The notes: generated from the letters alone by a model not told the origin. Positions 33,016 through 41,518 are shown, counted from the stretch's first letter. The stretch: 64,000 nucleotides of DNA from Pseudomonas paralactis (GCF_001439735.1 NZ_JYLN01000003.1:186001-250000), one strand, 5' to 3'. Made by a program: numbers and translations.

Positions 33016-34701
33016 TCAGGCGATAGCCTTCTGGGCTTTGGTTTCGCTGTTGGGCGGGCCGGCAAACTGGGTGGCGAAGTTGCCGACACTCAGCATGTCC
33101 ACTTCCAGCAGGAACGGGCCCGGCTGACTCAGGGCGCTGTCCACCACCTTGCCGAAATCCTTGAGGTCGGTGACCAGCCCATGGCGCAGGCCCAGGGACT
33201 CGGCGAGCTTGGTGTAGTCCGGGGTGTGCAGGTCGACGTAGCAATGGCGGCTGCCGTAGACCGCGTCCTGGATATTGCGGATCACCCCGTAGCGCTGGTC
33301 GTTCATCAGCAGGATCACCAGGTTGGCGCGCTCCTGCACCAGAGTCGCCAGCTCACCCAGGTTGAGGATGAAGCCGCCGTCACCCGCGATGGCGAACACT
33401 TTGCGCTCGGGCGCCGTTTGCGCTGCGGCGACCGCTGCGCCGATACCCATGGCCAACCCCTGACCAATCCCGCCGCCCAAGGCATGCACACCCGCGCGTG
33501 GGTGATAGAGGGTCAGCAGGCGGTTGCCCCAGATGCTGTTGGAGAGGGTCACATCGCGTACCCAGGAGAAGTTGCGCCCGGTCACGGCCTGCAATTGCTC
33601 GACCATGGCCGAGTACGGCCCGAGGTCGGCCATCAGTTGGCTACGTGATTGTTCGCGTACGGCTTTAAGCTCAGCGAGAAAGCTCGGGTCGGTGTGCAAG
33701 CGACCTTCCAGGCGATCAGCCAGGCCTTCGAGCGCCAGTGCCGCGTCGCCGCAGACAAACAGTTCGCTGGCGTAACTGCGGCCTTCGATCGCCGGGTTGG
33801 CGTCGATACGCAAAAGGTTCGAAGGCAGTTTCAGTGCGTACTTGAAGGTTTCGTTACTGCGCAGGCGCGAGCCGGCGATCAGCAGCGCATCGCAGGTTTG
33901 CAGGAACTGTTCGACCCGCTTGTTCTGCGAAAAAGCCCCCAGGCAACGCTCGTCGTCTTCATTGACCACGCCACGCCCTTGCGTGGAGGTGATCACGCCC
34001 ACGCCCATCGCTAGCAGGCGTTTAACTTGTGCGCCGGCGTGCCGGGCGCCGCCGCCGAGCCAGAGCATCGGCCGCCTGGCGCTGGCCAGTCGTTCTGCCA
34101 TCAAGTCCAGAGCGTCCGGTGCGGGGACGGCGACCGGGATCGGCAGTGGCGACAGGTCGGTCGGCATCGGGATAAAGGTGGACTGAATATCGATGGGGAT
34201 TTCGACGCTGACAGGCCCGGTGGGCGCGGTCAGGGCGGTCTGCACCGCGAGCTTCATGGTGCTCAGGGCGGTTTCGACGCTGCGTACGCGAAAGGCGGCC
34301 TTGGACACCGCCTTGAGCATGTTCAACTGGTCACGGGCTTCGTGGATGTAAGCCAGCTCCTGGTCCAGGTACGGCGTTTCAATTTGGCCGGTGATGTGCA
34401 GCAGCGGCGTGCCGGCGGTCTGGGCTTCGACCATCGCGCCGGCGGCATTGCCGGCGGCGGTGCCGGTGGAGGTCAGGCACACACCCAGGCCGCCGGTGGT
34501 GCGGGCGTAGGCATCGGCCATGTTGGCGGCGCCGGCTTCGCCCCGGGCCATGACGAAACGGATATTGCCGCGCACCGCAAAGGCATCGAGGATCGGCATG
34601 TTGTGGATCGAAATCACGCCGAACACAGCCTTGACGTCGCATTGCTCAAGAAAGGCGGTGATGGCAGCGCCCACGGTGACAGTGTTGTTTTCATTACGCA
34701 T
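33016..34701 (-). CDS. Thiamine-diphosphate enzyme, probable 2-oxo-acid decarboxylase
   Basis: 561 residues from ATG 34701 (MRNENNTVTVGAAITAFLEQCDVKAVFG). Three-domain ThDP family: the Pyr domain has catalytic glutamate E55 (RFVMARGEAGAANMADAYARTTGG), the central domain follows, and the PP domain has the GDGGF...N cofactor motif (IAGDGGFILNLGELATL, about 438-455). It is annotated generically as acetolactate-synthase-like. The neighbours (extradiol dioxygenase, aldehyde dehydrogenase) favour benzoylformate-decarboxylase-type conversion of a 2-oxo acid to an aldehyde. Its start lies inside the end of the SDR gene (8-nt overlap). Confidence 0.85.
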   Translation of the reverse strand: MRNENNTVTVGAAITAFLEQCDVKAVFGVISIHNMPILDAFAVRGNIRFVMARGEAGAANMADAYARTTGGLGVCLTSTGTAAGNAAGAMVEAQTAGTPLLHITGQIETPYLDQELAYIHEARDQLNMLKAVSKAAFRVRSVETALSTMKLAVQTALTAPTGPVSVEIPIDIQSTFIPMPTDLSPLPIPVAVPAPDALDLMAERLASARRPMLWLGGGARHAGAQVKRLLAMGVGVITSTQGRGVVNEDDERCLGAFSQNKRVEQFLQTCDALLIAGSRLRSNETFKYALKLPSNLLRIDANPAIEGRSYASELFVCGDAALALEGLADRLEGRLHTDPSFLAELKAVREQSRSQLMADLGPYSAMVEQLQAVTGRNFSWVRDVTLSNSIWGNRLLTLYHPRAGVHALGGGIGQGLAMGIGAAVAAAQTAPERKVFAIAGDGGFILNLGELATLVQERANLVILLMNDQRYGVIRNIQDAVYGSRHCYVDLHTPDYTKLAESLGLRHGLVTDLKDFGKVVDSALSQPGPFLLEVDMLSVGNFATQFAGPPNSETKAQKAIA

Positions 34702-35491
34702 GGCGGGACAGGCCTCCGGATACATCGATATGGCTGCCTGTGGTGTAAGCCGACAGAGGCGAGGCCAGAAACAGGATCGCGCGGGCCGCTTCAATCGGCA
34801 GGCCCAGGCGCCCCAAGGGAATGTGTTTTTGTTGTGCCAGCCGTGCGGTCCATTGCGCCCAGCCGAGGTCGCGTTCTTCGCGCGCTTCGAAACGCCTGCG
34901 CCACTGCCCGGACTCCACCAGGCCAATCAGGATGCCGTTGACGCGGATGCCCTGCGGGGCGAATTCAGTGGCCATGGAACGCACGAGGTTCTTGAGCCCG
35001 GCGCGTGCGGCGGAGGTAGCGACCATGTGCGGTTCGGGCTGGCTGGCCAGCAGCGAATTGACGCAGACGATGGCGGCGTCAGGCTGGCTTTCCAGCTGAG
35101 GCTTGAAGGCGCGGACCGGGTTGATCACCGAGAAAAACTTCAGGTTCAGCTCTTCGGTCCAGGCGCTGTCAGTGGTGTCGGCAAAGGTCGAGACCCGGCC
35201 TTGCCCGGCATTGTTGATCAGCACACTGGCCGCCCCCAGTGCCGCCAGGCTGGCGCTCGCAAAAGCGTTGACCGACTCGGCATCGAGCACATCGCAGGCC
35301 TGAGCCAACAGGCGGGCCCGGGGGAAACGCTCGCGCAAGCCGGCTTCGGCACGGCGCAGGCGCTCTTCGTCACGACCGCAGAACGCAACTGCCGCACCGG
35401 CTTCCAGCAGCAGTTCGACACAGGCCAGGCCAATGCCGGAAGAACCACCAGTGACGATGGCAACGCGGCCCTGCAATTGGTAAAGGCTCAT
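34694..35491 (-). CDS. SDR-family protein with altered catalytic motif
   Basis: 265 residues (MSLYQLQGRVAIVTGGSSGIGLACVELLLEAG). It has the TGGSSGIG cofactor loop (14-21), NNAG (93-96) and the active-site serine S146, and ends with TTGSHIDVSGGLSRHA. The usual YxxxK is replaced by TSAAR: T159 in place of Tyr and R163 in place of Lys. It either uses unusual chemistry or is not a classical dehydrogenase. It overlaps the ThDP enzyme gene by 8 nt and sits next to the IclR regulator gene (1-nt gap), so it belongs to the operon. Confidence 0.8.
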   Translation of the reverse strand: MSLYQLQGRVAIVTGGSSGIGLACVELLLEAGAAVAFCGRDEERLRRAEAGLRERFPRARLLAQACDVLDAESVNAFASASLAALGAASVLINNAGQGRVSTFADTTDSAWTEELNLKFFSVINPVRAFKPQLESQPDAAIVCVNSLLASQPEPHMVATSAARAGLKNLVRSMATEFAPQGIRVNGILIGLVESGQWRRRFEAREERDLGWAQWTARLAQQKHIPLGRLGLPIEAARAILFLASPLSAYTTGSHIDVSGGLSRHA

Positions 35492-35492
35492 G

Positions 35493-36326
35493 TCAGTCTC
35501 TCATCAAGGCGGTGACGCGGGGCTGCCCGTTATGGGCGCCGCCGTTGTAGTTGAGCAGGCGTGACAGCTCGTCGGCGCTGCGACGGACCTGGTTCAAGAG
35601 CTCTTCAAAGTTGACGTGGCCGATCTGCGCCGTGGGGATGGTCACGCCGAGGGCCGCGACGATGTCACCGCTGTGGTCGCGCACCGGCGCGGCCACCGTG
35701 GAAATCGCCGATTCGAAAAAGCCTTCGCCGCTGACAAACCCGCGCTGGCGGTCGGCCTGGACCAGGTCGAACAGCGCCATTACGGTTTTCGGCGTGCAAG
35801 GCGAGTGTTGTTCCAGGTGTTCTTCGGGGTACAACTCGCGTAGCTCGGCCAGCGACAGATCTTCCAGCAGGATGCGCCCCAGCACGGTGGCATGGGCGGG
35901 CAGGCGGGTGCCGACGTTGACCGCGTTGGAGAACACCGAAGGCGGTGAGACCTTGGCCACGTAGACAATCGAACGACCATCACGCACCACCAGGTTGCTC
36001 GGGTAGTTGACCCGGTCGCACAAGCGCGCCAGCAGCGGCTGGCCCAGCTCGGTCAGCTCCAGCGACGCCAGGTACTCGAAGCCCAGGCGCAGCACGGACA
36101 TGCCGAGGCGGTATTCATTACCGCTGCGGGTGACGAAGCCCATGGTCTCCAGGGTGGTCAGCAGGCGGAAGATGGTCGAGCGCGGCAGTGCCAGGCGGCG
36201 TGCCAGCTCCGGTGCGGTCAGGGTGCGGTTGCGTCGGCTGAACTCACAGAGCAATAGCAGGCCCCGCTCAAGGCCGGGAACAATGTATTTGTCCTGAGCG
36301 TCTTTGAGCAGATCGGAATCGTTCAT
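35493..36326 (-). CDS. IclR-family regulator inside the catabolic operon
   Basis: 277 residues from ATG 36326 (MNDSDLLKDAQDKYIVPGLERGLLLLCEF). The N-terminal winged helix (about 15-80: TLTAPELARRLALPRSTIFRLLTTLETMGFVTR) precedes an IclR effector domain with VGTRLPAHATVLGRILL and GVTIPTAQIGHVNFEELL. The start overlaps the hydrolase stop (ATGA). Encoding the regulator within the operon gives autoregulation. Candidate operators are the palindromes at 41348 and 41462 (inference). Confidence 0.88.
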   Translation of the reverse strand: MNDSDLLKDAQDKYIVPGLERGLLLLCEFSRRNRTLTAPELARRLALPRSTIFRLLTTLETMGFVTRSGNEYRLGMSVLRLGFEYLASLELTELGQPLLARLCDRVNYPSNLVVRDGRSIVYVAKVSPPSVFSNAVNVGTRLPAHATVLGRILLEDLSLAELRELYPEEHLEQHSPCTPKTVMALFDLVQADRQRGFVSGEGFFESAISTVAAPVRDHSGDIVAALGVTIPTAQIGHVNFEELLNQVRRSADELSRLLNYNGGAHNGQPRVTALMRD

Positions 36327-37201
36327 AGGGTTGTACCTGTCAGGGATTGTTGGAGAGCACAGGCCAGGCGCCCGGCAACCACTTGCGGTTGTTCGATGGG
36401 GCTGGCGTGGCCGGCGTCGGCGATCAGGTTGAAGCTGGCGCCCAGCGCCTTGGCCACGCCCAGGCAGATCTCGGCGGGGGTGATGCTGTCGGCTTCGCCG
36501 CAATGTACGTCGCACGGCATGGCCGGTTGCCCATGGCGCAGCAGGTCATCGCCGCACAACAACTCAATGGCCTGGCGATAACCGCCGGGGTTCAGGCGCG
36601 CCATGTTCCAGCGCACCCAGGCCAGGGCCTGCGGCGTGGCACGCGGCGACAACATGTGAGCACTGCGTTGTTCGGCCAGGCCGGCGATACCCAGACGTTG
36701 CAGGTTGTCCAGGCGCTGCTGGCGTACCTGTTGGCGCTGTTGGGCCAGCTGCGGTGCGCCATAACCGCGAGCCGGGCTGATCAACACCAGGCGGCTCACC
36801 CGATGGGCCTGCGAACTGCGGGCGAACGCCAGGGAGGGGAGCGCTCCCAATGAGTGACCCACCAGCACGCAGGTTTCGACCTCCAGCGCATCGAGCATCT
36901 GTGCCAAGCGTGCTGCGTACTGCTCAGCCTTGGGAGCGTCCGACTCCAGTGCACTGGAGTCGCCGTAGCCGGGTGCATCCCAGGCAATGACCCGGGCCTG
37001 GGTTGCCAGTTGCCGAGCCACTTGCAGCCAGGACGCCGCCCCGGAGCCGATACCGTGCAGCAACACCACCACTGGCCCCGCGCCGCATTCGCGCAAGGCT
37101 TGTTGCCCTCCGGCTGCAGCCACCAGGCGCTGAGGAAAATCGCGCTCCAGTTGGGCTTGCAGGTCGGCCGTCGGCGCGGCTTGAGAAAGTCCTGGCAGCA
37201 T
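36323..37201 (-). CDS. Alpha/beta-fold hydrolase
   Basis: 292 residues (MLPGLSQAAPTADLQAQLERDFPQRLVAAAGGQQ). The oxyanion stretch LLHGIGSGAASW (about 48-59), nucleophile elbow GHSLGAL (serine about 118) and late catalytic histidine in DAGHASPIEQP are all present, and VARQLATQARVIAWDAPGYGDS matches the meta-cleavage hydrolase look. It hydrolyses an ester, amide or C-C bond of a pathway intermediate; the substrate is unknown. It starts 4 nt after the cupin stop and overlaps the IclR gene. Confidence 0.85.
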   Translation of the reverse strand: MLPGLSQAAPTADLQAQLERDFPQRLVAAAGGQQALRECGAGPVVVLLHGIGSGAASWLQVARQLATQARVIAWDAPGYGDSSALESDAPKAEQYAARLAQMLDALEVETCVLVGHSLGALPSLAFARSSQAHRVSRLVLISPARGYGAPQLAQQRQQVRQQRLDNLQRLGIAGLAEQRSAHMLSPRATPQALAWVRWNMARLNPGGYRQAIELLCGDDLLRHGQPAMPCDVHCGEADSITPAEICLGVAKALGASFNLIADAGHASPIEQPQVVAGRLACALQQSLTGTTL

Positions 37202-37205
37202 GGGC

Positions 37206-37745
37206 TTATCCGCGCTTGATCGAGGCCAGAGGGTGCTCTGGCGGATAGGTCGGGGTGATGGGTTTTTTTGCGCCGAGCATCACGCACATCAACGCGTCTT
37301 CGTCGCCGATGTTGATCTCTTCGCGGTACACGCCAGGTGGCACGGAAATCACATCGCGGTCGGTGAGGATGGTCTCAAAGCGCTCGCCGTCTTTCTCCAG
37401 CACCACCTTGAGCTTGCCGCGCAGTACGAAGAACACCTCTTCGACGTCGATGTGCAGGTGCGGCGGACCTTCATGACCGGCCGGGATCACCATGGTGGAG
37501 AAGGTGAAATGCTCCGACGGGATGGTGTTCATGTCGGTGCTGATGCCGGTGCCGCCGGTGCCGATGTAGCGCATCTGTGCACGGCGGAACTTGGGGTCGT
37601 AGTCGGCCTGGAATTTCAGGGCATCCCAGTCGTACTTGCGCGTTTCGTAACGGGCGATACGGGTATTCATCCAGCTTTCCAGGCTGGCGCCGGCCGGGCG
37701 ATCCCAGCTTTTCGGGGTATCGTTTTGGGCAGATAAATCAGTCAT
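37206..37745 (-). CDS. Cupin-domain protein, possible dioxygenase or isomerase
   Basis: 179 residues from ATG 37745 (MTDLSAQNDTPKSWDRPAGASLE). One cupin barrel. Motif 1 is complete, with H96, H98 and E102 (GHEGPPHLHIDVEEV). Motif 2 (VPPGVYREEIN) has R141 where the fourth metal ligand histidine usually is, so metal binding would rest on three residues. Cupins in such clusters act as ring-cleavage dioxygenases or as isomerases; the activity here is open. It is co-transcribed between an SDR and the hydrolase. Confidence 0.75.
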   Translation of the reverse strand: MTDLSAQNDTPKSWDRPAGASLESWMNTRIARYETRKYDWDALKFQADYDPKFRRAQMRYIGTGGTGISTDMNTIPSEHFTFSTMVIPAGHEGPPHLHIDVEEVFFVLRGKLKVVLEKDGERFETILTDRDVISVPPGVYREEINIGDEDALMCVMLGAKKPITPTYPPEHPLASIKRG

Positions 37746-37758
37746 GACAGTCTCCAGA

Positions 37759-38526
37759 TCAAGGCATGACGAACCCGCCGTTGACCGGCAGGGTTTGTCC
37801 AGTGATGAAGCGGGCAAGGTCGGACAGCGCGAACAGCACGGCGCCGCTGACGTCTTCGGGCAATTGCGGGCGTTGGATGGCCCGCTGGTCGTTGTACAAG
37901 CGGTGACGTGCCTCGGGCACGTAGGCGGTGGCTTCCACCAGCACCAGGCCAGGGGCAATGGCGTTGACCGTGATGTTGTCGGCCCCCAGCTCGCGGGCCA
38001 GGCTGCGCGTCATGGCGATAATCGCGCCCTTGCTGGCGACGTAAGCCAGCAGGTTTGGCGCGCCCCACAAGGGTGTATCCGAGGCCAGGTTGACGATGGC
38101 GCCGTGGCCGCTGGCACGCAGCGCCGGCAGGCAGGCGGTGGTCATCAGCCAGGTGCCGCGCACGTTGACCTGCATCACCTGGTCCCAGGTGTCGATGCTC
38201 AGGTCTTCGCAGCCTTTGCCACCGGAGTTGGTGATGGAGGCGTTGTTCACCAGGCCATCGAGGCCGCCCAGCACATCGAGTGTCGCGGTGATGCACGCCT
38301 GGATTGACTCAGGCTGGGCCAGGTCGACCGTGACAGCCTGCACGTCCAGGCCCAGGGCCTGCAGTTCACAGGCCGCCTGTTGCACGCGTTCTTCCAGCAC
38401 ATCGGCAATCACCACGCGGGCACCGGCCTGGCCGATGGCCTGGGCGAACCCGTAGCCCAGGCCACGGGCACCGCCGGTCACCAGCACGCGGCGACCTTCG
38501 AGCAAACGGTTCTGGTGGTTCATCAT
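37759..38526 (-). CDS. Short-chain dehydrogenase/reductase (candidate dihydrodiol dehydrogenase)
   Basis: 255 residues from ATG 38526 (MMNHQNRLLEGRRVLVTGGARGLGYGFAQAIG), overlapping the permease stop (ATGA). A classical SDR: TGGARGLG cofactor loop, NNAS, active-site serine in NLASDTPLWG, and an intact YxxxK in LLAYVASKGAII. It ends TGQTLPVNGGFVMP. Unlike the second SDR of this operon it has a full catalytic set, so it is the better candidate for aromatising the cis-dihydrodiol to the diol (inference). Confidence 0.87.
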   Translation of the reverse strand: MMNHQNRLLEGRRVLVTGGARGLGYGFAQAIGQAGARVVIADVLEERVQQAACELQALGLDVQAVTVDLAQPESIQACITATLDVLGGLDGLVNNASITNSGGKGCEDLSIDTWDQVMQVNVRGTWLMTTACLPALRASGHGAIVNLASDTPLWGAPNLLAYVASKGAIIAMTRSLARELGADNITVNAIAPGLVLVEATAYVPEARHRLYNDQRAIQRPQLPEDVSGAVLFALSDLARFITGQTLPVNGGFVMP

Positions 38527-39299
38527 TGCGTGCTCAACATGGCTTTGGGCATGTAGTGCAGGACGCGTTTTTCCGCCCACACCACGGCGCCGTAGGCGAT
38601 CACCCCAATCAGGGTGAGCATGACGATGGCGACGAATACACCCGCCGTGTTGCCTTGGCCCTCGGCGTCCACCAACAGGAAGCCCAGGCCCTGGTTGCCG
38701 CCGACCAGCTCACCGACGGTGACGCCAATCACGGCCAGGGTGGAGGCGATGCGCAGGCCGGAAAACAGCGCGGCCATGGCTGAGGGAAATTCCACCAGGC
38801 GGAAGATCTGCCAGCGGCTGGCGTTCATGGTGCGCACCAGGTTGATCATGTCCGGGTCGACCGTGCGAATCGCCGAGAGCACGTTGATCATCACCGGGAA
38901 AAACACGATCAGAATCGCGATCAGAATCTTTGGGTAGATGGTGTAGCCCAGCCACATCACGAACAGCGGCGCAAAGGCGACCTTCGGTGCAATCTGCAAC
39001 GCCAGGATGTAGGGCGACAGCATTGCTTCAGCCGCGGGCGACAGGCCCAGGGACACACCAATCATCACGCCCAGCAAGGCGCCCAGGGCGAAACCGACGA
39101 CGATCTCCATGGCGGTGATCAGGGTGTGTTCCAGCAGGCCGCCGCTGTGCCACATCACCAGGCTTTCCTGGGCCACGCGGCTGAGTTTGGGCATGACGAA
39201 TTCGGGCATACCGAGCAGCCCGGGGCCCCATTGCCAGAGCGCCAGGAACAGGATCAGCAGCGCGACGCTACCGAGCACGGAGTGGTTCAGGTTTTTCAT
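38523..39299 (-). CDS. ABC transporter permease (NitT/TauT type)
   Basis: 258 residues (MKNLNHSVLGSVALLILFLALWQW), about six membrane helices. The binding-protein-dependent EAA-like loop is at VRTMNASRWQIFRLVEFPSAMAALFSGLRIAS (about 155-186). It is the inner-membrane channel of the importer whose binding protein and ATPase genes lie just upstream. The family commonly moves sulfonates, nitrate, pyrimidine precursors or aromatic carboxylates; a substrate of the adjacent ring-degradation enzymes is expected. Confidence 0.88.
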   Translation of the reverse strand: MKNLNHSVLGSVALLILFLALWQWGPGLLGMPEFVMPKLSRVAQESLVMWHSGGLLEHTLITAMEIVVGFALGALLGVMIGVSLGLSPAAEAMLSPYILALQIAPKVAFAPLFVMWLGYTIYPKILIAILIVFFPVMINVLSAIRTVDPDMINLVRTMNASRWQIFRLVEFPSAMAALFSGLRIASTLAVIGVTVGELVGGNQGLGFLLVDAEGQGNTAGVFVAIVMLTLIGVIAYGAVVWAEKRVLHYMPKAMLSTQ

Positions 39300-39326
39300 C
39301 GTATGCGTACCTTGTTGTCCGGTGCG

Positions 39327-40319
39327 TTATTGCGCGGCGACCGGGCTGTCGACGAATTGGTTGGTGAACAGCTCATCCAGCGGGGTTTCCCGGGGCACGA
39401 TGCCTTCGCTCACGTAGAACTGGCGGACCTTGTCCAGGCGCTCGGGGTCGATGTGCCCCAGTACGCGCTGGTTGGCGTAGACGTGCTCGACGTAGAGCTT
39501 GAAGATCTTCTCCAGTGAGTCTTCCTTGCCGGCGTAGGTCGGGACCGCCTTGGCAAAGGTGACGGCGGCGGCACGCGGGTCCTGGATAATGTCGTGCATA
39601 CCTTTGAGCGTGGCCTGGACCACACCGCGCACCACCTGGGGGTGGTTTTTGATGGCGTCATCGGAGGCGAGGATGGCCTGGGCCATGCTTTCGAAAATCT
39701 GCTCCTGGGGAATCAGCTTGATCTGCGCGCCTGCTTCTTCGGCGGTGACCATCCAATCCGGCACGCCGGCCATGGCCTGGGCCTTGTTGGCCGTGAACAA
39801 CTGCCAGACCCCGGCAGGGCCGGCGGCCTGGATGTCCACGTCATTCTTGCCAAGGCCGGCCTTGCGCAGCGAAGCGAGCAGCGCGTAGTAGGTGGTGTCG
39901 GAGTACGACATCACCGTCATGGTCTTGCCCTTGAGGTCGCTGACGTTATTGATGTTGTCGCTGGAATGGGTGGCGATCATGGTCACGCCGCCTGCACCCA
40001 GCACCGCCACGGCGCGCACCGGGATACCGTTGCCGCGCACCATGATCGGCGTGTCGCCGATGGCACCGCCGAGCAGGGCATTGCCGGCGCCGATCTGCTT
40101 GGCCACATCCACACCGCCCTTGGCGGCAATGAACGTAAGGTTCAGGTCCTGGGCCGCGTAGTAGCCTTTTTCCTTGGCGATGATCCAGGGTGCAAAGGCT
40201 GGCAAGTTAGGCGGGGCCGGCAGCAGGTAGGTAACGTCGGTTGGCTGCGCCTGGGCCGCGCAGGTCAGACCGAGGCCAAGGCTGAGCGCGCAAAAACGTT
40301 GGAACAGAGACTTGAGCAT
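39327..40319 (-). CDS. ABC transporter periplasmic binding protein (NMT1/SsuA type)
   Basis: 330 residues from ATG 40319 (MLKSLFQRFCALSLGLGLTCAAQAQPTDV), with a clear signal peptide ending near AQAQ. Family features are TYLLPAPPNLPAFAPWIIAKEKGYYAAQDLNLTFIAAKGGVDVAKQIGAGNALLGGAIGDTP in the first 100 residues. It captures the substrate for the permease. Substrates of this family are usually small anions or aromatic acids. Confidence 0.88.
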   Translation of the reverse strand: MLKSLFQRFCALSLGLGLTCAAQAQPTDVTYLLPAPPNLPAFAPWIIAKEKGYYAAQDLNLTFIAAKGGVDVAKQIGAGNALLGGAIGDTPIMVRGNGIPVRAVAVLGAGGVTMIATHSSDNINNVSDLKGKTMTVMSYSDTTYYALLASLRKAGLGKNDVDIQAAGPAGVWQLFTANKAQAMAGVPDWMVTAEEAGAQIKLIPQEQIFESMAQAILASDDAIKNHPQVVRGVVQATLKGMHDIIQDPRAAAVTFAKAVPTYAGKEDSLEKIFKLYVEHVYANQRVLGHIDPERLDKVRQFYVSEGIVPRETPLDELFTNQFVDSPVAAQ

Positions 40320-40358
40320 GGGAACTCCTGAATCGGTTGGGGGCCGCAAGCGCGGCAA

Positions 40359-41210
40359 TCAGTGCAGTTCGGTGTCGGCGCCGACGTGCAGCAGTTCCAT
40401 CAGGCGACCGACCAGCGGGCCAATCTCCGGTAGCTTGCGGCGCTCCAGCGGGTTGTCGCGAAACGGCAGGTCGATGCTGATTTCTTCGATGATGGTGCCG
40501 GGGCGGGCGCTCATGACCAGCAACCGGTCGGACATGGCGATGCCCTCGATCAGGTCGTGGGTGATGAACAGCGCGGTCTTCTTTTCATCGAACAGCATCC
40601 GCGCCATGTCCTGCTGCAGGATCATCTTGGTCTGGGCGTCGAGGGCGGAAAACGGCTCGTCGAGGAACAACACCTGAGGGTCGATGGCCAGGGTGCGTGC
40701 CAGGGCAGCGCGTTGGCGCATACCGCCGGAGAGCTGGAATGGGTAGTGATCGGCGAAGCCGTTGAGGTGGCAACGGTCGAGCAAGTCCAGGGCCACCTTC
40801 TGCCGGGTCGCGCTGGGCACGCCTTGAATTTCCAGGCCCAGTTCGACATTGCGGCGAATGCTGCGCCACGGCATCAGCAAATCTTTTTGCAGCATGAACG
40901 CGACTTGTGGCACGGGCCCGGTCACAGGCTCGCCACCCACGAAGACTTCTCCTTCAGTGGGCCGATACAGGCCAGAACCCATATTGAGGATGGTGCTCTT
41001 GCCACAGCCGGACGGGCCGATGATCGACACCACCTCGCCGCGACGGATCTTGAAGTTCACATCGCGAATGGCAAATGGCGCTTCTGTTTTACCTTTGGCT
41101 GGGAAACATTTACCGACATTACGGAATTCAATTTCAGTCGGCTCCAGCTCTTCCTTAAGTGCGGGCGTATTCCATTGGGGCGTCACGGCGTACATCTCTT
41201 TCACAGCCAT
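40359..41210 (-). CDS. ABC transporter ATPase (NitT/TauT type)
   Basis: 283 residues (MAVKEMYAVTPQWNTPALKEELEPTEIEF). Walker [10 protein letters not shown] (about 80), signature LSGGMRQRAALAR (about 165), Walker B VLFLDEPFSALD (about 188) and the switch histidine in FITHDLIEGI. It powers the importer. First gene of the long minus-strand unit: the promoter should lie in 41211-41480, where candidate operators are found. Confidence 0.92.
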   Translation of the reverse strand: MAVKEMYAVTPQWNTPALKEELEPTEIEFRNVGKCFPAKGKTEAPFAIRDVNFKIRRGEVVSIIGPSGCGKSTILNMGSGLYRPTEGEVFVGGEPVTGPVPQVAFMLQKDLLMPWRSIRRNVELGLEIQGVPSATRQKVALDLLDRCHLNGFADHYPFQLSGGMRQRAALARTLAIDPQVLFLDEPFSALDAQTKMILQQDMARMLFDEKKTALFITHDLIEGIAMSDRLLVMSARPGTIIEEISIDLPFRDNPLERRKLPEIGPLVGRLMELLHVGADTELH

Positions 41211-41347
41211 CAGGAAGGTACTCTGGTCTGTTTTATAGGTGATACGCCGTTTAGTGCATGAACAATGCCAGTGAGTTAATTCCTACAAAGCTTTGTTGAA
41301 TTTCCTTTTAAATTAGTGGGTTATGGTTATATGGATAAAAATCGCAC

Positions 41348-41363
41348 GTTTCATATATGAAAC
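41348..41363. promoter_or_regulatory. Perfect 16-bp palindrome GTTTCATATATGAAAC (candidate operator)
   Basis: Perfect dyad 138 bp upstream of the first gene of the importer/catabolic operon. The size and symmetry fit an IclR-type operator; the embedded IclR regulator is the natural candidate. Binding not shown. Confidence 0.5.
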
Positions 41364-41461
41364 CATTGTTCTTATATGGCACGAAATTGCACACCGCTTG
41401 TGCACGGAATGGGAAGTTGCAATCAATTAATGCTTTTTCAAGTAACGCAGGCGGGGCGCAT

Positions 41462-41477
41462 GTTTTATATGTGAAAC
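41462..41477. promoter_or_regulatory. Imperfect second operator copy GTTTTATATGTGAAAC
   Basis: Differs from the palindrome at 41348 at two of 16 positions, 114 bp further from the operon. It may give cooperative binding or looping (inference). Confidence 0.4.
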
Positions 41478-41518
41478 GCAGTTGAAGGATGTGCGCTGTA
41501 TATAAGAAGAATTACAGG

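Larger units (their letters stand above)
41211..41518. other. Promoter region of the catabolic cluster
   Basis: No gene. It is AT-rich, with repeated TTATATGG (about 41327 and 41372) and the palindromes at 41348 and 41462. It lies between the ABC ATPase start and the aspA terminator, both reading leftwards. Confidence 0.6.
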
